This document shows, one piece after another, positions 11,539 to 23,626 of a stretch of DNA of 64,000 nt. Position 1 is the first letter of the stretch. Each line of letters begins with the position of its first letter. The notes under the pieces are model-generated. The model did no database searches, had not been told where the DNA came from, and worked only from the letters and a program-made list of their open reading frames with translations. A program made the position numbers and the translations under genes. Source of the DNA: Entoloma clypeatum (Eukaryota; Basidiomycota; Agaricomycetes; Agaricales; Entolomataceae); contig OY751492.1 in the NCBI GenBank assembly GCA_963565915.1, positions 4,464,001 through 4,528,000 on the forward strand. The letters run 5' to 3'.

Positions 11539-12555
11539 GTGTCAGAATGCGATCCCGGCAACACACATTGGTGGGGGGGGTCCTCAGGGGTGAAAGCAAC
11601 ACATGATTTTCTCTCTGACATCTCCCCCCGTCTCCGCACCCTGAGCCTCGCGTTCGAAGGCCCCCTGCAGGCCTGCGGCTCCGTCTCGACCTTCCTCAAT
11701 GCCCTCCCAGGCTCTCCTTCTTCTCAACAACCACACCGAGATGCTGGCACGCTGCAGGACTGCGTATCCAGCCTGTGCTCCCTTGTCATTCCCGTTCCCG
11801 TTCCCACTGTTCCCATTGCCAACTCCCTCAACATCCTCACCCTCACCCTCACCCTCACTGTCCCCGACCACCTCCAACCACCTCCACACTCTCTGCCGCC
11901 TGCACGTACATCCGTGGCTTCAAACGCACATCAACTGTTACACTTTTTCACCCTCTTCCCATGCACCTTCACATGACCCCTTGACCCTTGATCCTTATCT
12001 GACCCCGTTTCACTTAACTCCGATGACCCTGGGACGTGTGTCCCCTCTATCAGCGCTATGACTCACACTGACTTGGACTATTCCCCTTTTAGATACATTT
12101 TCACTTGTTATCTCTGACTCATGGCCTTGAGGCCTTACCTCTGACTCTTATGCCACAGCCCCCTTGAAACATCTATCTAACCAATGGCTTATTTAGCTCC
12201 TGCACAGCACCTACTTATTTATAGCCATAGGATAACATATATAAGACTTGTAACTTTAGAGTAGAGGTCCTCAGCTTGACCTAGGCAATTAATGCTTACC
12301 TGTCTTATCTGGAACGCTCTCAAACTAAGTGCCTTGCAAGGACTTAGCTCTGCTGAACTAAACCAAGTCGTCCTCTTGAGGAGCTCACTGATCTTGACCA
12401 AGTCAACCTATTGAGGGACTTGTTGTGGAACCAGTTCGAACCCACGTGATCCGATCCTCGGACTTGTTGTTGTAGGCTATCGCCGTAACAAAAGGTCAAG
12501 CTGATCTACGTCGTCAACCCACCGTGGTTTTAGATGCAAAGATTCCTCCCGATGA
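11539..12555 (+). repeat. Candidate 5' LTR and leader of gypsy-L
   Basis: The stretch starts TGTCAGAATG after an AAGGGGG run, has a five-fold CCCTCA microrepeat near 11836, a TATTTATA/ATATATAAG promoter-like cluster around 12216-12245, and leads into the gypsy-L gag frame. These fit an LTR plus leader, but no second LTR copy is in the window to define the ends. The open frames here are proline- and serine-rich and look fortuitous. Confidence 0.35.
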
Positions 12556-13685
12556 TCAACCTTTGGAGTCTCGTCTGACTCAGAAGACAAACAGGAGTTT
12601 TTTGACGCACCTGTTACACCACGACAACCGCCGACACTGTACAGAAGAGTAACCTCCTCTTTTGTACCAGTCAACCTTACAACACCCTCTTACCTCTCCC
12701 TGAGACAAATTCAACCGCCGCCAGCTGTTGCTATTGCTGCACCAAAGACCCCAGACACCCCAGCTAAACCAGTACCTGTAGAAATGACTTCCCAGGCAAG
12801 AACCCCAGAAAAAGAGATCAAGGTCAGCCTGCCAGCGATCTTCAATGGAGACAGAAGAAAACTGTCAGAATTTTTGTTTGATGTGAACTTATATTTGGAA
12901 ATGAATGATGACATCTACAACTCCGACAAGAAGAAAATCCTCTTCACTGTCTCATACATGAAAGGAGGAACTGCCGGGCCATGGAAGGAGTCTTGGTACA
13001 GGGACATCACCACCGCTGGAGTTCCCGTGTACCCAAAATACACGGACTTTATCGAAAAACTGAAGAAATCATTTTCCCCAGTTGACAAAGAAGGAGACAC
13101 ATTGACCATGATGAAAACACAGAAGATGAAAGGCATGACAGCCGACGAATTCATAGAGAAATTCAAACTATGGGTTTCAGAAAGTCTGATCACAGAGGAA
13201 CGATCCCTCAAAGACTACTTCATGGAGGCACTACCCCACCCACTCCGAGACAAGATCCTGGGCCTTGATAAGGTCCCAGGAACAGTTGAAGAATGATACA
13301 CCATGGCGTCCAGATTGGACAACCAGTGGAGGAGAGCCAAGGCAGTCTCTCAAAGGCTAAGACCCGATGGGGGAAAGAAGAAGTTCAAGGTTAATTATAA
13401 CCCTGCACCCCGAAACACACACTTCACCCCAGACCCGAATGCCATGGACATTGACCAGCTGACTGCCGCAGAAAGAGATGACCACTTCAAGAAAGGGTTG
13501 TGCTTCGTCTGCCACCAGGCAGGACATTGTGCTGACGCACACAAAGGAGGAAAGACCCCAGTTGCGAACAATATGTTCAAGAAAGCTTCCGATGCATATG
13601 CCCATATCTGAGGCATTTTTAGAGACTTACCAAATGAAGAACAAGACGCCTTAATCTCCGAGATGGAGAAACAGGGTTTTCAATA
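12556..13685 (+). pseudogene. Gypsy-L gag
   Basis: The frame is open from a TGA at 12553 and includes an ATG at 12784. It encodes a Ty3/gypsy Gag: capsid motifs (LPAIFNGDRRKLSEFL, then KLKKSFSPVDKEGDTL) and one CCHC knuckle near 13500 (CFVCHQAGHCADAH). Two TGA codons interrupt it: one at 13294-13296, where the family would have Trp (TGG) or Arg (CGA), and one at 13609-13611, where CGA is expected. Both fit C-to-T or G-to-A decay. Protease follows in another frame. Not functional as it stands. Confidence 0.8.
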
Positions 13686-13700
13686 AAGCGGCCTGTACCG

Positions 13701-15120
13701 ATGTCAGCCCCCGCTCAGTTTTCAATCTCCTTATCCCCTGTAATTGTAGCCGACATGAATGACAAATCTTTTTCGATCCCCATTTCAATGTCAGGAGAAG
13801 GAGAAAGCATCGATGAAAAACTAAAAATAAATGCTCTGATAGACTCAGGAGCAGGAGGAACCTTCTTGGATCAGAAGTTCGCCACAGCAAACCGAATGGA
13901 GCTTATTCCGTTACTAAAGCCCATTCGCGTGTTCAATGTGGATGGAACAAAGAACAATGAAGGGACGATCACCCATTGCACATGGAAGAAGATCTGGATT
14001 GATGACAAAGAACTCAATGTCAGATTCTTGGTCACCAGACTTGGAAAAGAAACTGCCATTTTGGGGTTACCATGGTTGAAACAATACAACCCAAAGATTG
14101 ATTGGAAAAAAGGAACCCTGGATATTGAAACTATCAGGTTCAAGAAGACCCTAGCAGGAGTCATGAGGAAGAAATTTGACGAGCTCTTGGCATCAAAAGA
14201 CAAGAAACCCATTGCAATTGCTGCATGGATGAAAGAAAAACCCGAACAAAAGATCTATGTGACGATAGAAGAAATTGATGATGAAGAGACCCTTAAACCA
14301 GAAAAGGAGGCTCTACCGGCAAATGGACCTATCTTGAAAAGGATAGATGAAGGATCAGACGATGACCTCGACCTATTCAGGACATATGTCACAATGGATG
14401 AACCCATTGAGGATATTTGGATCCAAGCCAAAACCTCAATCTCCCAGAAACTCTCACACAATACGGACACCGCGGACAAACCAAAGAAAGAACTACCAGA
14501 ACAATACAATCAGTATCAGAAGGTGTTTGAGAAAACGGCATCTGAGAGATTACCGGAACACAAGCCATGGGACCACGCAATTGACTTGAAACTGGACTTC
14601 ACCCCGAAAGACTGTAAGGTTTATCCTTTGTCACCAGAAGAACAAACAAAATTGGACGAATTCCTTGATGAGAACCTTTGAAAGGGGTACATCAGACCCT
14701 TGAAATCACCAATGGCATCACCCTTTTTCTTCGTGGCTAAAAAGGACTCGGATAAACTCAGACCATGTGAGGACTATCGGCGATTGAACAAAGGAACAGT
14801 GAAGAACACATACCCGTTACCCCTGGTCAGGGATTTACTGGACAAACTGAAAGGAGCAAAGGTCTTCACTAAACTGGACATGCATTGGGGATACAACAAT
14901 GTACGGATCAAACCTGGCAATGAATGGAAGGCTGCATTCAAAACCAATTGAGGGTTGTACGAACCCTTGGTTGCCTTCTTCGGACTGGCAGGCATGCCAC
15001 CCACCTTCCAGGCGATGATGAACAAAATCTGCAAAGAAGAACTTGAAGAGGGATGGTTGCTCATTTATTTGGACGACATCTTCATATTCTCAGTCAATGA
15101 TAAAGACGACACTGAATGGA
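13701..15120 (+). pseudogene. Gypsy-L pol fragment: protease and RT, truncated
   Basis: The protease has LIDSGAGGTFLD with a downstream ILGLPWL, the retroviral-type fold signature. The RT fingers and palm follow ([35 protein letters not shown]). TGA codons at 14679-14681 and 14949-14951 each replace an expected arginine (CGA). The gene ends abruptly at 15120, where a hAT transposon starts; RNase H and integrase are not found after the hAT. This family has YLDD, unlike the YMDD chromoviruses further on. Confidence 0.88.
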
Positions 15121-18100
15121 TAGTGTTTTGAAGTCACATTAAGTTAAATCAATGGCCTCAAAAGTCATTAACCTGACTTAACTAGGTTAAGAAATCATAC
15201 CACAAGTCCTTAACCTTCACTTAACTTTTATTAACCAGTTAAATTTTGAGACCAGCAGCTGAGGTACAGTTATAACTGGTCTTAACCAGTTATTCGAGGT
15301 TATTTAACACGATTAACCAGTTAAATTTATTAACTGAGTTAATCTAACTCATGCTCAAAAAAACTGCAATGAGAACATATAATATCCTTGAACCAAAACC
15401 TAAGATCATAGATACAACCTTATGAAACAAATGTGCTCATGATAATGTATTGAAAAGGTCAAAGCAGCCATGCCATCACATCATCCCACTCTGCAGCATC
15501 CTCATCATCATGTAGCAAAGACTCAAACTCACACATATTCACCTTGGTCACAAGCTTCAAATTGAACCCAGCTAAGCCCACAATAGAATCCTTCCAGGCT
15601 GATCTCATGATCTGGAGTTCCTCGAAGCGGTCCGACCCTAAATGTGATCGATGGTTGGTTGCAACCTGCTTCCCCACCAAAAATAAACGTTTGCAGGGCA
15701 CTGATGATGCCGGAACGGCGAGGATGTCGAGAGTAACAGAGCGGAACATGGGGAAATCTTTGCTGTTGTCCTAAAAAGTCCACGTCACTGCACAAACATC
15801 GAATAGTTGAATGCTCATACACACCTGCCACCATTCAATGATATCAGTATGCCGATCGACTCCAGGAAATGGCATAGCGTCGAGGTATTTCCACATCTCG
15901 GCCCTCCATTCTCCATTGAAAGGCGAATGACTATTGAGAAGGCTTTGACGATGAGTATCGTAGCTGTCGGGTGGTCAGGATGCAGCTGGTTTCTTGGTGT
16001 GAGCGGTGGCACGGAAAGTGGGTACGGAGATGGAAGAAGAGGCGCCAGTGTTGGAGGAACTAGCTACAGCACCAGAGGTGGCGACGGTGGCAGGATGTGA
16101 CATGGTGGTGGAGTGAGACATGGCAATGTGGGCCTTGTTCCAATATTCTTCCAGCTAATAATGGGTCAGCTCCTTGAAACATTTGATTAAACTGATTCTT
16201 ACCGTGGTTTCCAGAAGTTTCTGAGCCTTGTCCTGCCAGTCTTTCACATCAAGATTCCCCTCATCAATTTTGGCCTCCTGTTTCTTTTTCCTGCCCCATT
16301 TATGTGCAATGTATGGAAGTCCATAGTATGGATGGATCACTATTAAACAGATAAATACATCGAAAGCCTTAAGACAAAATGAACTCACAAAGGGAAAGGA
16401 GGATGGTGGGAATATCATCGAATTTGCAGTAGTATTTGTTGAGCTTCTTGATACCATCTTGAAGGGCTCCATGAAATAGGGTGAAACGAGGGTCTACTGC
16501 TTTCTTCTCCCATGCACTCAGAAGATCCTCGATGCAGGGCAGGACCCTCCACAAGGTTGCATGTTTTTTGCCTGAGAAAACTTGTTGAAATTGGTTAGAA
16601 TCCTGTCGGCATTGTTTGAAAAATACATTGTGAGCAGAAATATAAAAGAGATTGCGTACATACATTGAGGATGTCTCGCACATTGGCGACCCGTTGCCAA
16701 TCATCCACTTCCATCCGAAAGGCACTCCATGGTATCTTTTTGGAGATGTGTTCATTCTTCTGGATTGTCATCATGGGCCCGAAACGCTGATCAGCAGTTG
16801 ATATAAAAAGATTGATAGGCTAGACATGTGAAATCAGCACGCTGTTGAGGAAAGTAAAACTGATCACATACATCCTTGAGTTCATATCCGCGACTGAGCA
16901 TTCCATCAGCAGTGCCCCATCGGATGTTCGAATGAAGGGGAATCTTGAGGGCTGTATCGAAACCAGCTTCGACTTGCAGTTTCTGGAACATGTTGATGCG
17001 TGTACCGGATACTTGGATCTGTATGTAATTTTGAATCAGTAGGAACTCACAAGGATGTATCACAATGTACCTTGATTGCAATCATTTGAATCACGGCGAT
17101 GACATCCAACGAGCCATTGAGGACGCGATTATTGGGTAACGAGGGATTGTACTCCCAGATCGCAGTTGCATTTTCAACAGCGGTGATCTTCGTGATATGG
17201 TCCATGATGGAAATGTTGCCAAGGTTGACAACATGTCCTAGACACCTACAATGATCGTAGTATCAGTGCAACTGAGATTTAATAAATGACTTACAGGACT
17301 TTGTTTTTCTGTGCCTTCCACACAGGAAGCTGCCGGTATCTGTGCACAACTTCAATGACTTCGCATGACGTTGCATTGACAGTTGCGTTATCGAGTGTTG
17401 CATTGAAAAGCTGTCAGCATCTAATCAGTGGCAGTGACAGGCTGTGCATGAGAAACCAACGAACATGAGATGACTCCTCTGAGGTGATGCCAACTCTATC
17501 CAGCAGCCCCACCAAGTACCTCCCTAGGTTCTCACCATTGTGTCCGCCCTCCGTCGCCTTGAATCCAATGATGGCCACCTTTAGTTCCCACTTCCCATCT
17601 TTCACCGCAATCCAATGCGCTGTCATGCCTAGGAACCCAGTCTTCGTTGTATCGGCTGTCCAGCCATCCGCCGTGATCAATATCTTGCCCTCGTTGGACT
17701 AATAAAGGTATTGAGGGTCTTTTACAACATTTTGAGTGCCATCTTACTTACCGAAAACTCTTCTTTCAAACTCTCCAGGTGTTTGACGAACTCGTTATGG
17801 ATATACTGAGTGACATCATGTGAACTGGGTAGCTCACTGGTCCGCGTCTTCGGTCTCATCACAACAAGGCAGTTTTGAAATGTCACCTCATTGGCGACGG
17901 CGAGCGCCTACAGGTGGAATAAATTAGATGAGTCTTGCTTTTCTACTTTGGACGAACCTGATTATTGCAGACGACGAATTGGGCTACTGCATGCAAGATT
18001 TGTGCTCGTGTGAATTCTTTTGGTAGCACGATATTCACCAGTGTCGCGTCAAGGGTACTCTGTCGCTTTCCCTTCTGGTTCACGGCAACCTGCAACTTTT

Positions 18101-19478
18101 TCAAGACTGTGGGTGGGACTGCGCGATGCACCATGCTGATACCAGCTTCCTTGCATCTCTCCTGGTAAATGTTCCAGTGACTGCAGATGTGATATCACAG
18201 CGTCGACAAATTATTGTTCAAAATGAAAGCCCTCCACAAGCTGTATTTTGCGATGAGAGCGTCATCCTCCCTTTGCACATGTAAGTTTCCCTTTTTCGGA
18301 TATAAGGAGCTTGAACTTACTTGCAGATCTTACAGTAACGCCCTGTCAAAGTGTCACTGTCCTTGTTGTCATAAATGAACTTGACGGTTTCTAATGGATG
18401 GAACATCAAGTCAACATCGGCCGTCATCTCCTTCTTTGTAGTGTGGCGGGCTGGGATCATGAGTTGATGCCAAGCAGTGAGGCCATCACTATCATCCTTT
18501 GATATGTGATGAGCAAATTATTTTGTTTCTTGCAATATTTGACTCACAATTTGTCCAGCTCCATCTTCGTCCCCATCTTTGTCCCTGCCCTCATCCTCAG
18601 CTTTGGCTTTGGCTTTGCCCTCGTCCTCATCCTTGCTTGTAGTTTCATTCCTGTCAGAGGATTGCTCAACGACCACGGCCTTATGCTTGCCTTTCAGGGT
18701 CCTTGAAGGCTTTGTGGCCACTGCCTTGTGGCTTGCATCCTTGCCACGTGCCTTCTTCTTTCGCATCCCATGCCCCTCTTCTGAGTTGTGGTTGTCATCG
18801 TCGGATCGATCTTGTTTCCGTTTCACTGCTAGTTTTGTTGCTCTCTTCAAATGATGATGATGGGAATCACTCTCAGCGGCAGCGTCGTCGTCCTCGTCTG
18901 ATTCCTGAGTTTGATTCAGAGTTGTGACCTTCGAGCTCTCAAAGACACACATACCTGAATTTGATTGAGACGTCGTGCCCGTCGAGCAGCTGAGGATGTA
19001 GCCTGAGGTTGACCACGAGAGGATGCTCCTTTCATAGTGTTTCCCCTAGCCATGGGAGAGAGAAGGTAGGAGGATGTTTTCCTCATCATTATCTGGCTCA
19101 GCACTTATACCTTTGCCCACAGGATTCTGTCTCCGACAAATTTTTTTTTCTCTATAATCATTTCATCATGATAGAATTGTCATAGATGAATTAAGGGGTC
19201 TTGACATCATCTGAGATGGTAATGTAACATGTTTCGAAGCCACGATATACGGTGAACTTGAGCCAAGACCCCGGATTTTTTCCATTGAGTTTCTGCCCAA
19301 TTAACCAGTTAAAACTGGTTAAAACTGGTTGATAAACAAAAATCTTTCTCAGAGGTTAAACTTAAGTTATTGCTACACCCAAAGTTGTTAACCTTAACCA
19401 TGGGGTTAAGTTAATGTGAGTTAAGTCGTGTTAAATTAACATTAACCTGCAGTTAAGTAATGCGACTTCAAAACACTA
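15121..19478 (-). mobile_element. hAT DNA transposon (near-complete)
   Basis: The 15-bp ends TAGTGTTTTGAAGTC (15121-15135) and its exact reverse complement (19464-19478) enclose one 14-exon transposase gene on the minus strand. About 200 bp inside each end are dense in GTTAA/TTAAC words, like hAT subterminal transposase sites. The outside 8-mers (TGAATGGA and CTTGTGGA) agree at only four positions, and gypsy-L does not resume on the right. The two ends may therefore derive from different insertions, or the right flank was deleted. Confidence 0.9.
15459..19053 (-). pseudogene. hAT transposase, 14 exons, one premature stop
   Basis: Exons by hand, high to low: 19053-18955, 18904-18548, 18496-18321, 18180-17958, 17907-17752, 17698-17465, 17410-17295, 17245-17071, 17018-16872, 16819-16664, 16602-16389, 16339-16203, 16154-15825, 15770-15459. 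All introns are GT-AG and every junction keeps the frame, giving about 943 codons. Domains: an acidic/His/Lys-rich N-terminus, a BED-like finger across exons 3-4 (CKIC...HW), the RNase H-like core (TADGWTADTT with the first Asp, TLDNA with the second, CLGHVVNLGN), and the C-terminal dimerisation region (VPASSVPCKRLFLVGKQVAT). The only stop is TGA at 15975-15977 in exon 13. The Glu of the usual (S/C)ERLFS motif, which I take to be the third catalytic acid, is Lys (AAA for GAA), so the protein would be dead even without the stop. Confidence 0.9.
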
Positions 19479-19544
19479 CTTGTGGACAGCATTGGATTAC
19501 CAATGATGGTGTGTTCACTACTTATTCATTTACTTTACTTTACC

Positions 19545-19910
19545 TACTTTACTTTCTCCCCACCACCTCCGACCTCCGATGTACACCACCTCTGACCTCC
19601 GACCGTGTTCCGCGTGGGAGTGCACATCAGGACATGATTGATATCACCATGCATGTGTTTCCATCTCTACTCCCGATCATCCTCATATTTCAACATTCCT
19701 ACTTACATTTCCAATTCTCGTCGTCTATATAGCTACCCAGCCCTGCAGGGAAATCCTTAGAACTTTCTCTTTGGATCTCCCATGCAAGGTGTGTCTTGTA
19801 TTGTATGTCGTTGACTTCAATTTAACCTTTGTATCTCCCTTGCAAGTCGTCCGATGTCGGAGTCGCTTCGGAGCACTTCGGAGTTGTTGGATCGTAAGGT
19901 CGCCCTTACA
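19545..19910 (+). repeat. Gypsy-C-type LTR fragment
   Basis: It matches most of the gypsy-C LTR (47890-48382), sharing the CTATATAGCT promoter box, TCGGAGCACTTCGGAG and the terminal CGCCCTTACA. The TGTAAGGGC start is missing or unrecognisable next to the hAT end. No gypsy-C coding sequence follows. Confidence 0.75.
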
Positions 19911-20685
19911 ATTACTAGCTTGTAGTTGGTCTGTGCCCATTCCAATAGGTATAAGTACTGCATATAAAGTAGTGTAGTAAAACAGAGCTAATACCAGTAC
20001 TATCATCGCCCACTCTTCTCCAACATCTCAACCTCCTTCGCTTCAATGTGAGTATCATTAACCAGGCTTCCTCTGCATCTGCAAGGCGTGCTGTTCAATA
20101 GGGGCAGGCCATCATGAAATAGCTTTCTGCTTAAACTTAACTTGAATCTAACTTGAGCTGACTTAAGGCATCCTTGCTTCAAAACCCAAGCCACCCAAAT
20201 AACTATCCTAAACAAGTTTCAAGACTCCCCAAGGCAGTTCAAGGTAGACCCAAGCTCACGAGAAGTCACTCAAAAGTAAAAATTTATTCAAGACCTCTCA
20301 AAGTAGCTCAAGACAGATCCAAGCGCACAAAAAGTCACTCAAAAGTAAGAATAAGCACTCTATAGATTTTCAAGTACTATCAAAGTGGATACATATACAT
20401 AAATATATTTGAAAAGAAATGGGCATGCATGGGCACATGGAGCCAAGACGTTCGGCATGTTGTCAAATGGACCTGGGCATTGGATGCAATGTGGGGGTGA
20501 GTGGTACACAAAACCCTCAGGGCTTTGGTGAAGGGTAAGGAAGGGTAAGGGTCAGGGTCAGAATTTCTTACCCTCCGAAAACCCGCACCATTTGGATGGG
20601 TTTGGAGGGTCACATGATGTTTGGTTGAGCCAAACAATCAACAATCAACAAGTTGAAGTTGAAGTTGATACTTTTATCCCCCCTA
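19911..20685. other. Non-coding stretch with a ~69-bp imperfect duplication
   Basis: There is no supported gene. A unit of about 69 bp that begins CAAGAC and ends near GTCACTCAAAAGTAA occurs twice in tandem around 20219-20355. A TATAAAG box lies near 19969, but no plausible ORF follows it. Confidence 0.4.
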
Positions 20686-21100
20686 CTCATGCCCAACGGC
20701 CCCTACACGTGTCGACTCACGCCCACTTGTGTTGACTCATGCCCACTCTTGTTGACTCACGCCCAATGGCCCCCCCTCGTGCATAACGGTCCCCCTTCTT
20801 GCCCAATGGTCCCCCGTCCTGCCTAACGGCCCCTACTCATGTTGACTCATGCCCAATGGCGTCGACTCATGCCCAACGGCCCCCCCTTCGCGTGCAACGG
20901 CCCCTACTTGCATCAACTCACGCCCACTCATGTCAACTCACGCCCAATGGCGTCCAATGGCCCCCCCTTTGTGCCCAACGGTCCCCTGTTGCGCCTAACG
21001 ACCCCCCTTCGCGCCCAACGGCATCCACTCGTGCCCAATGGCCCCCACTCGCGTTGACTCACGCCCAACGGCCCCACTCACACCCTCTTGTCTAACAGCC
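20686..21100. repeat. GC-rich minisatellite (CCCAACGGCCCC-type)
   Basis: The core word GCCCAACGGCCCC recurs many times with variable spacers such as ACTCATG or ACTCGCG. The same word builds the array at 55130-55640. Open frames over it are by-products of the repeat. Confidence 0.8.
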
Positions 21101-23064
21101 CTCACCATTCCCCACCCTCCCATACTCACCCACTGCCACCACCTACCTGTCTGCCAAATGGCGCGGGAGGTGAAGGCAGTGGCTAGAGAAGGGGAGGTGG
21201 GCTGGGAGGTCCACGACAGGGTGGGTGTAGTACGCAAGAGCACTGGGACGCGACGCGACACGCACATGAGGAACGAGGAGGGTCGCGCGTGCACCCCCAC
21301 AAGGTCCGTGATGGCGCACGGCGTGCAGACAGGGGTTGTTAGTGGGGTGGAAATGGGGAGGAGGGGTGCAGGGCATACAGTCCTGCCACCCAGGAGTTGA
21401 GGCTTACCTGGGTAAATCCTTGTCGTCATCGAAGTCAACGTGCCAGCGGGGGGATGAAAGTGGGAAGAGAAATGCGAAGTCCAACCGTCAGTCACAAGTG
21501 TTTCAGGTCACATGATTTTAGTTTGATTACTAATATTGAAGTTGAATGGACTTTGCATTCCTCCTCCACTTTCACCACCCTGCTGCCACGTTGCTCCTGA
21601 TGACAACAAGCACCCACTGAGCTCTAACTCCTGGGGGTCTGGACTGTATCCTTCATCCCCTCTCATCCACTAATAACTTCTGAACCCCCCAGGTCCCAGT
21701 GACAATGTGCCGAAGAACCTGCACCGACTGTACCATTGCTGAGGGAGGACGCAAACCCTTGCCACCACCCACTAACAGTTCCCATGGTAGGGAATGACAA
21801 CAACAACTACCGGCTGATATGGGAAGGGCCAACCAACACCGCACCCCCCGCCCATCCTTGATAAGCCCATTTAAGCCCCCCACTGCCCCCATTGACTCAC
21901 AAGACACACAGCGATGACCACAACCATCAACAGGACTGACCCTGTACTGCCCCATACCCACAATGCAGACGGCGGTCGCGACCATTGACGCCTTACACCA
22001 CACCTCACCCATGGCCCCCTCTCAGCCACAATGGGGATATGCCACCGTGCGCAGGCACCACAACCCAATGCTGGTGCCCTACACCCTCACCTCACCCCCA
22101 ACCAACAGGCAGCCCCATGACTGCCAATGGGGACACACAACACCGGCTCAGCACCCCCACTTCACCTGTGGCCCCCATGATCATGACTGCCAATGGACAC
22201 ACCCCAATGCCAATGTCCCCTTGGCTGCAATGTGGACATGCCGCCAACACCAACACCCCACCCCGTTGCAGCCCCACTCGCCCTCCGCAAACAACAAACA
22301 CACGAGATGAACACAGCGCGGGGCCTGCCACACTGCACTGAGGTGCTCTTTAAATATATAATATACAGTACATTTTATTAAGTGTCCTAAATGTTAGTTA
22401 TTGCACTTTTGAACCTTAAGATGATTTTTGGAGGCAGAATCAAGGCCAAAATCAAGTCAAGTGAGGTAAAGTCAGCCAAGTGAGGCAATTTGCCATTTTT
22501 GTGAATAGTGCTTGACTTGTTCTTTATAGAATCTTTTCCTTGTGATGCACTTTTAGTACTTACTGTTTACTTGGTGTAGAGTCCCTCTTGAAGACACCAT
22601 TTTTCTAAGTCAGGCCCAAGTCAAACAATCTTCTTGGGCTCGTCTTGGTGCCTTAGTGTCCTTCGCACTCCACTAAGTAAGCCTAAGTAGCATTAAGTAA
22701 TTTGCCCTTTTACTGATGTGTCCGCACAACCCACCCTTTGCTCATGTCCCACCAGAGGCAGATCCCCAGCCTGACATGTCTCTCAGTGCATTATCATGCA
22801 TCCCGCACCATCTCCCCTTGCGCCCTATTGGCTGTTCCGCCATCTGTCGCATGTCCCACCGTTCTTGCACATGTCCTGCCCCACGCGTGTGCTGCCATCC
22901 TTCCATTTCAGTACCCCTTCCCACGCCATCCCCACTGCCGTTCGAGAGGTGGGGAGTGGCTAGGCAAGCTCAGAGCGAGGCTTAATGAGAGGAGGAAGCA
23001 GGCGCAACGGGCCTGTATCAATAGCTGATGGTCTCTCTACAACATGCAGAATGTGCTATGTAGT
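21101..23064. other. Unassigned region
   Basis: C- and A-rich DNA to about 22330, then AT-richer DNA to 22700, then C-rich again. Open frames on both strands overlap each other and are proline/histidine-rich without a recognisable domain or intron pattern, so I call no gene. Confidence 0.3.
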
Positions 23065-23481
23065 CTACGTCACATGATCATGTGGAGTCGGGCCAGAGGC
23101 CCTACTCCAGGTGCCCCCCTTTTTATATGGCGGCATCCTCGTCACCTCTAGAAACACTGTAAGGGACTTTAAACCATCATGTAAAACCTTCAAGGCCTGA
23201 TCAAGACCCAACATGTCTGGTGGAGATTGAGGTAAGTCACGGTGGTGACGGCGGCAGTGATGTGAACAGCATGGAGACATGTGGCAGCGATCTTCATTGC
23301 ACATATGTGAGGGGTGGGACTTGATGTTGCATCTATGAGAACAATGTCGAAGTGTTGCAAATGGTTCCGACAATGGGGAATGGAGAATGGAGAGGTCGCG
23401 AGGGGGTGGCAAAACAGGGAGGGATGCTGCATCTGTTGCCCAATCAAAAGGTTCTGGTGGGGTTGGATGGTTCGTGGTCAT
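23065..23481 (-). CDS. Unrecognised Cys/His-rich ORF
   Basis: A 138-codon frame. It opens with a PFDWATD...LPVLPPPRDLS segment and has a Cys/His cluster in its middle (CNIKSHPSHMCNEDRCHM, then CCSHHC). The cluster could bind zinc, but the spacing fits no family I know. Acidic-hydrophobic DWATDAA segments occur in agaricomycete hypothetical proteins, which is weak support for a real gene fragment. No intron or promoter evidence; it may be fortuitous. Confidence 0.25.
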   Translation of the reverse strand: MTTNHPTPPEPFDWATDAASLPVLPPPRDLSILHSPLSEPFATLRHCSHRCNIKSHPSHMCNEDRCHMSPCCSHHCRRHHRDLPQSPPDMLGLDQALKVLHDGLKSLTVFLEVTRMPPYKKGGTWSRASGPTPHDHVT

Positions 23482-23626
23482 GGTCGTGATGGCAGTTACA
23501 GGTGTTGTTGCTTTTGTTCCTTCCTCATACCCTTCCTGGTATCCTATTTGTTGTCCTTCGTTGGATGCAGAGTGTCATACCATTGGAAAATAGTCGAAAA
23601 GGACGGGGTGGTCCTGGGCTAGCTGC

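Noticed and set aside
11836..11862. CCCTCA tandem run as a telomere-like repeat
   Set aside because: Only five units, and not the common fungal CCCTAA; embedded in a likely LTR.
11539..12061. Overlapping 100-145-codon ORFs, Pro/Ser/His-rich
   Set aside because: They arise from a CCCTCA microrepeat and C-rich DNA, overlap in three frames and show no domain; the stretch fits better as LTR/leader.
12430..12450. GTTCGAACC as a tRNA B-box
   Set aside because: No A-box or cloverleaf could be drawn around it, and the spacing from the nearby TGG does not fit a primer site either.
15807..16100. Plus-strand Gly/Ser-rich ORF in the hAT
   Set aside because: Antisense shadow of transposase exon 13.
18506..18854. 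Plus-strand hydrophobic ORFs resembling membrane proteins
   Set aside because: Antisense of the Glu/Lys/Asp-rich exon 2 of the hAT transposase, which reads as Leu/Ser/Val on the other strand.
15113..19486. An 8-bp target duplication for the hAT
   Set aside because: TGAATGGA and CTTGTGGA agree only at the last four bases; not enough to claim.
20799..21495. ORFs of 70-166 codons over the first minisatellite
   Set aside because: Products of the repeat unit in several frames and both strands; codon content follows the repeat.
21871..22381. ORFs on both strands in C/A-rich DNA
   Set aside because: Mutually overlapping, low complexity, no introns or domains.
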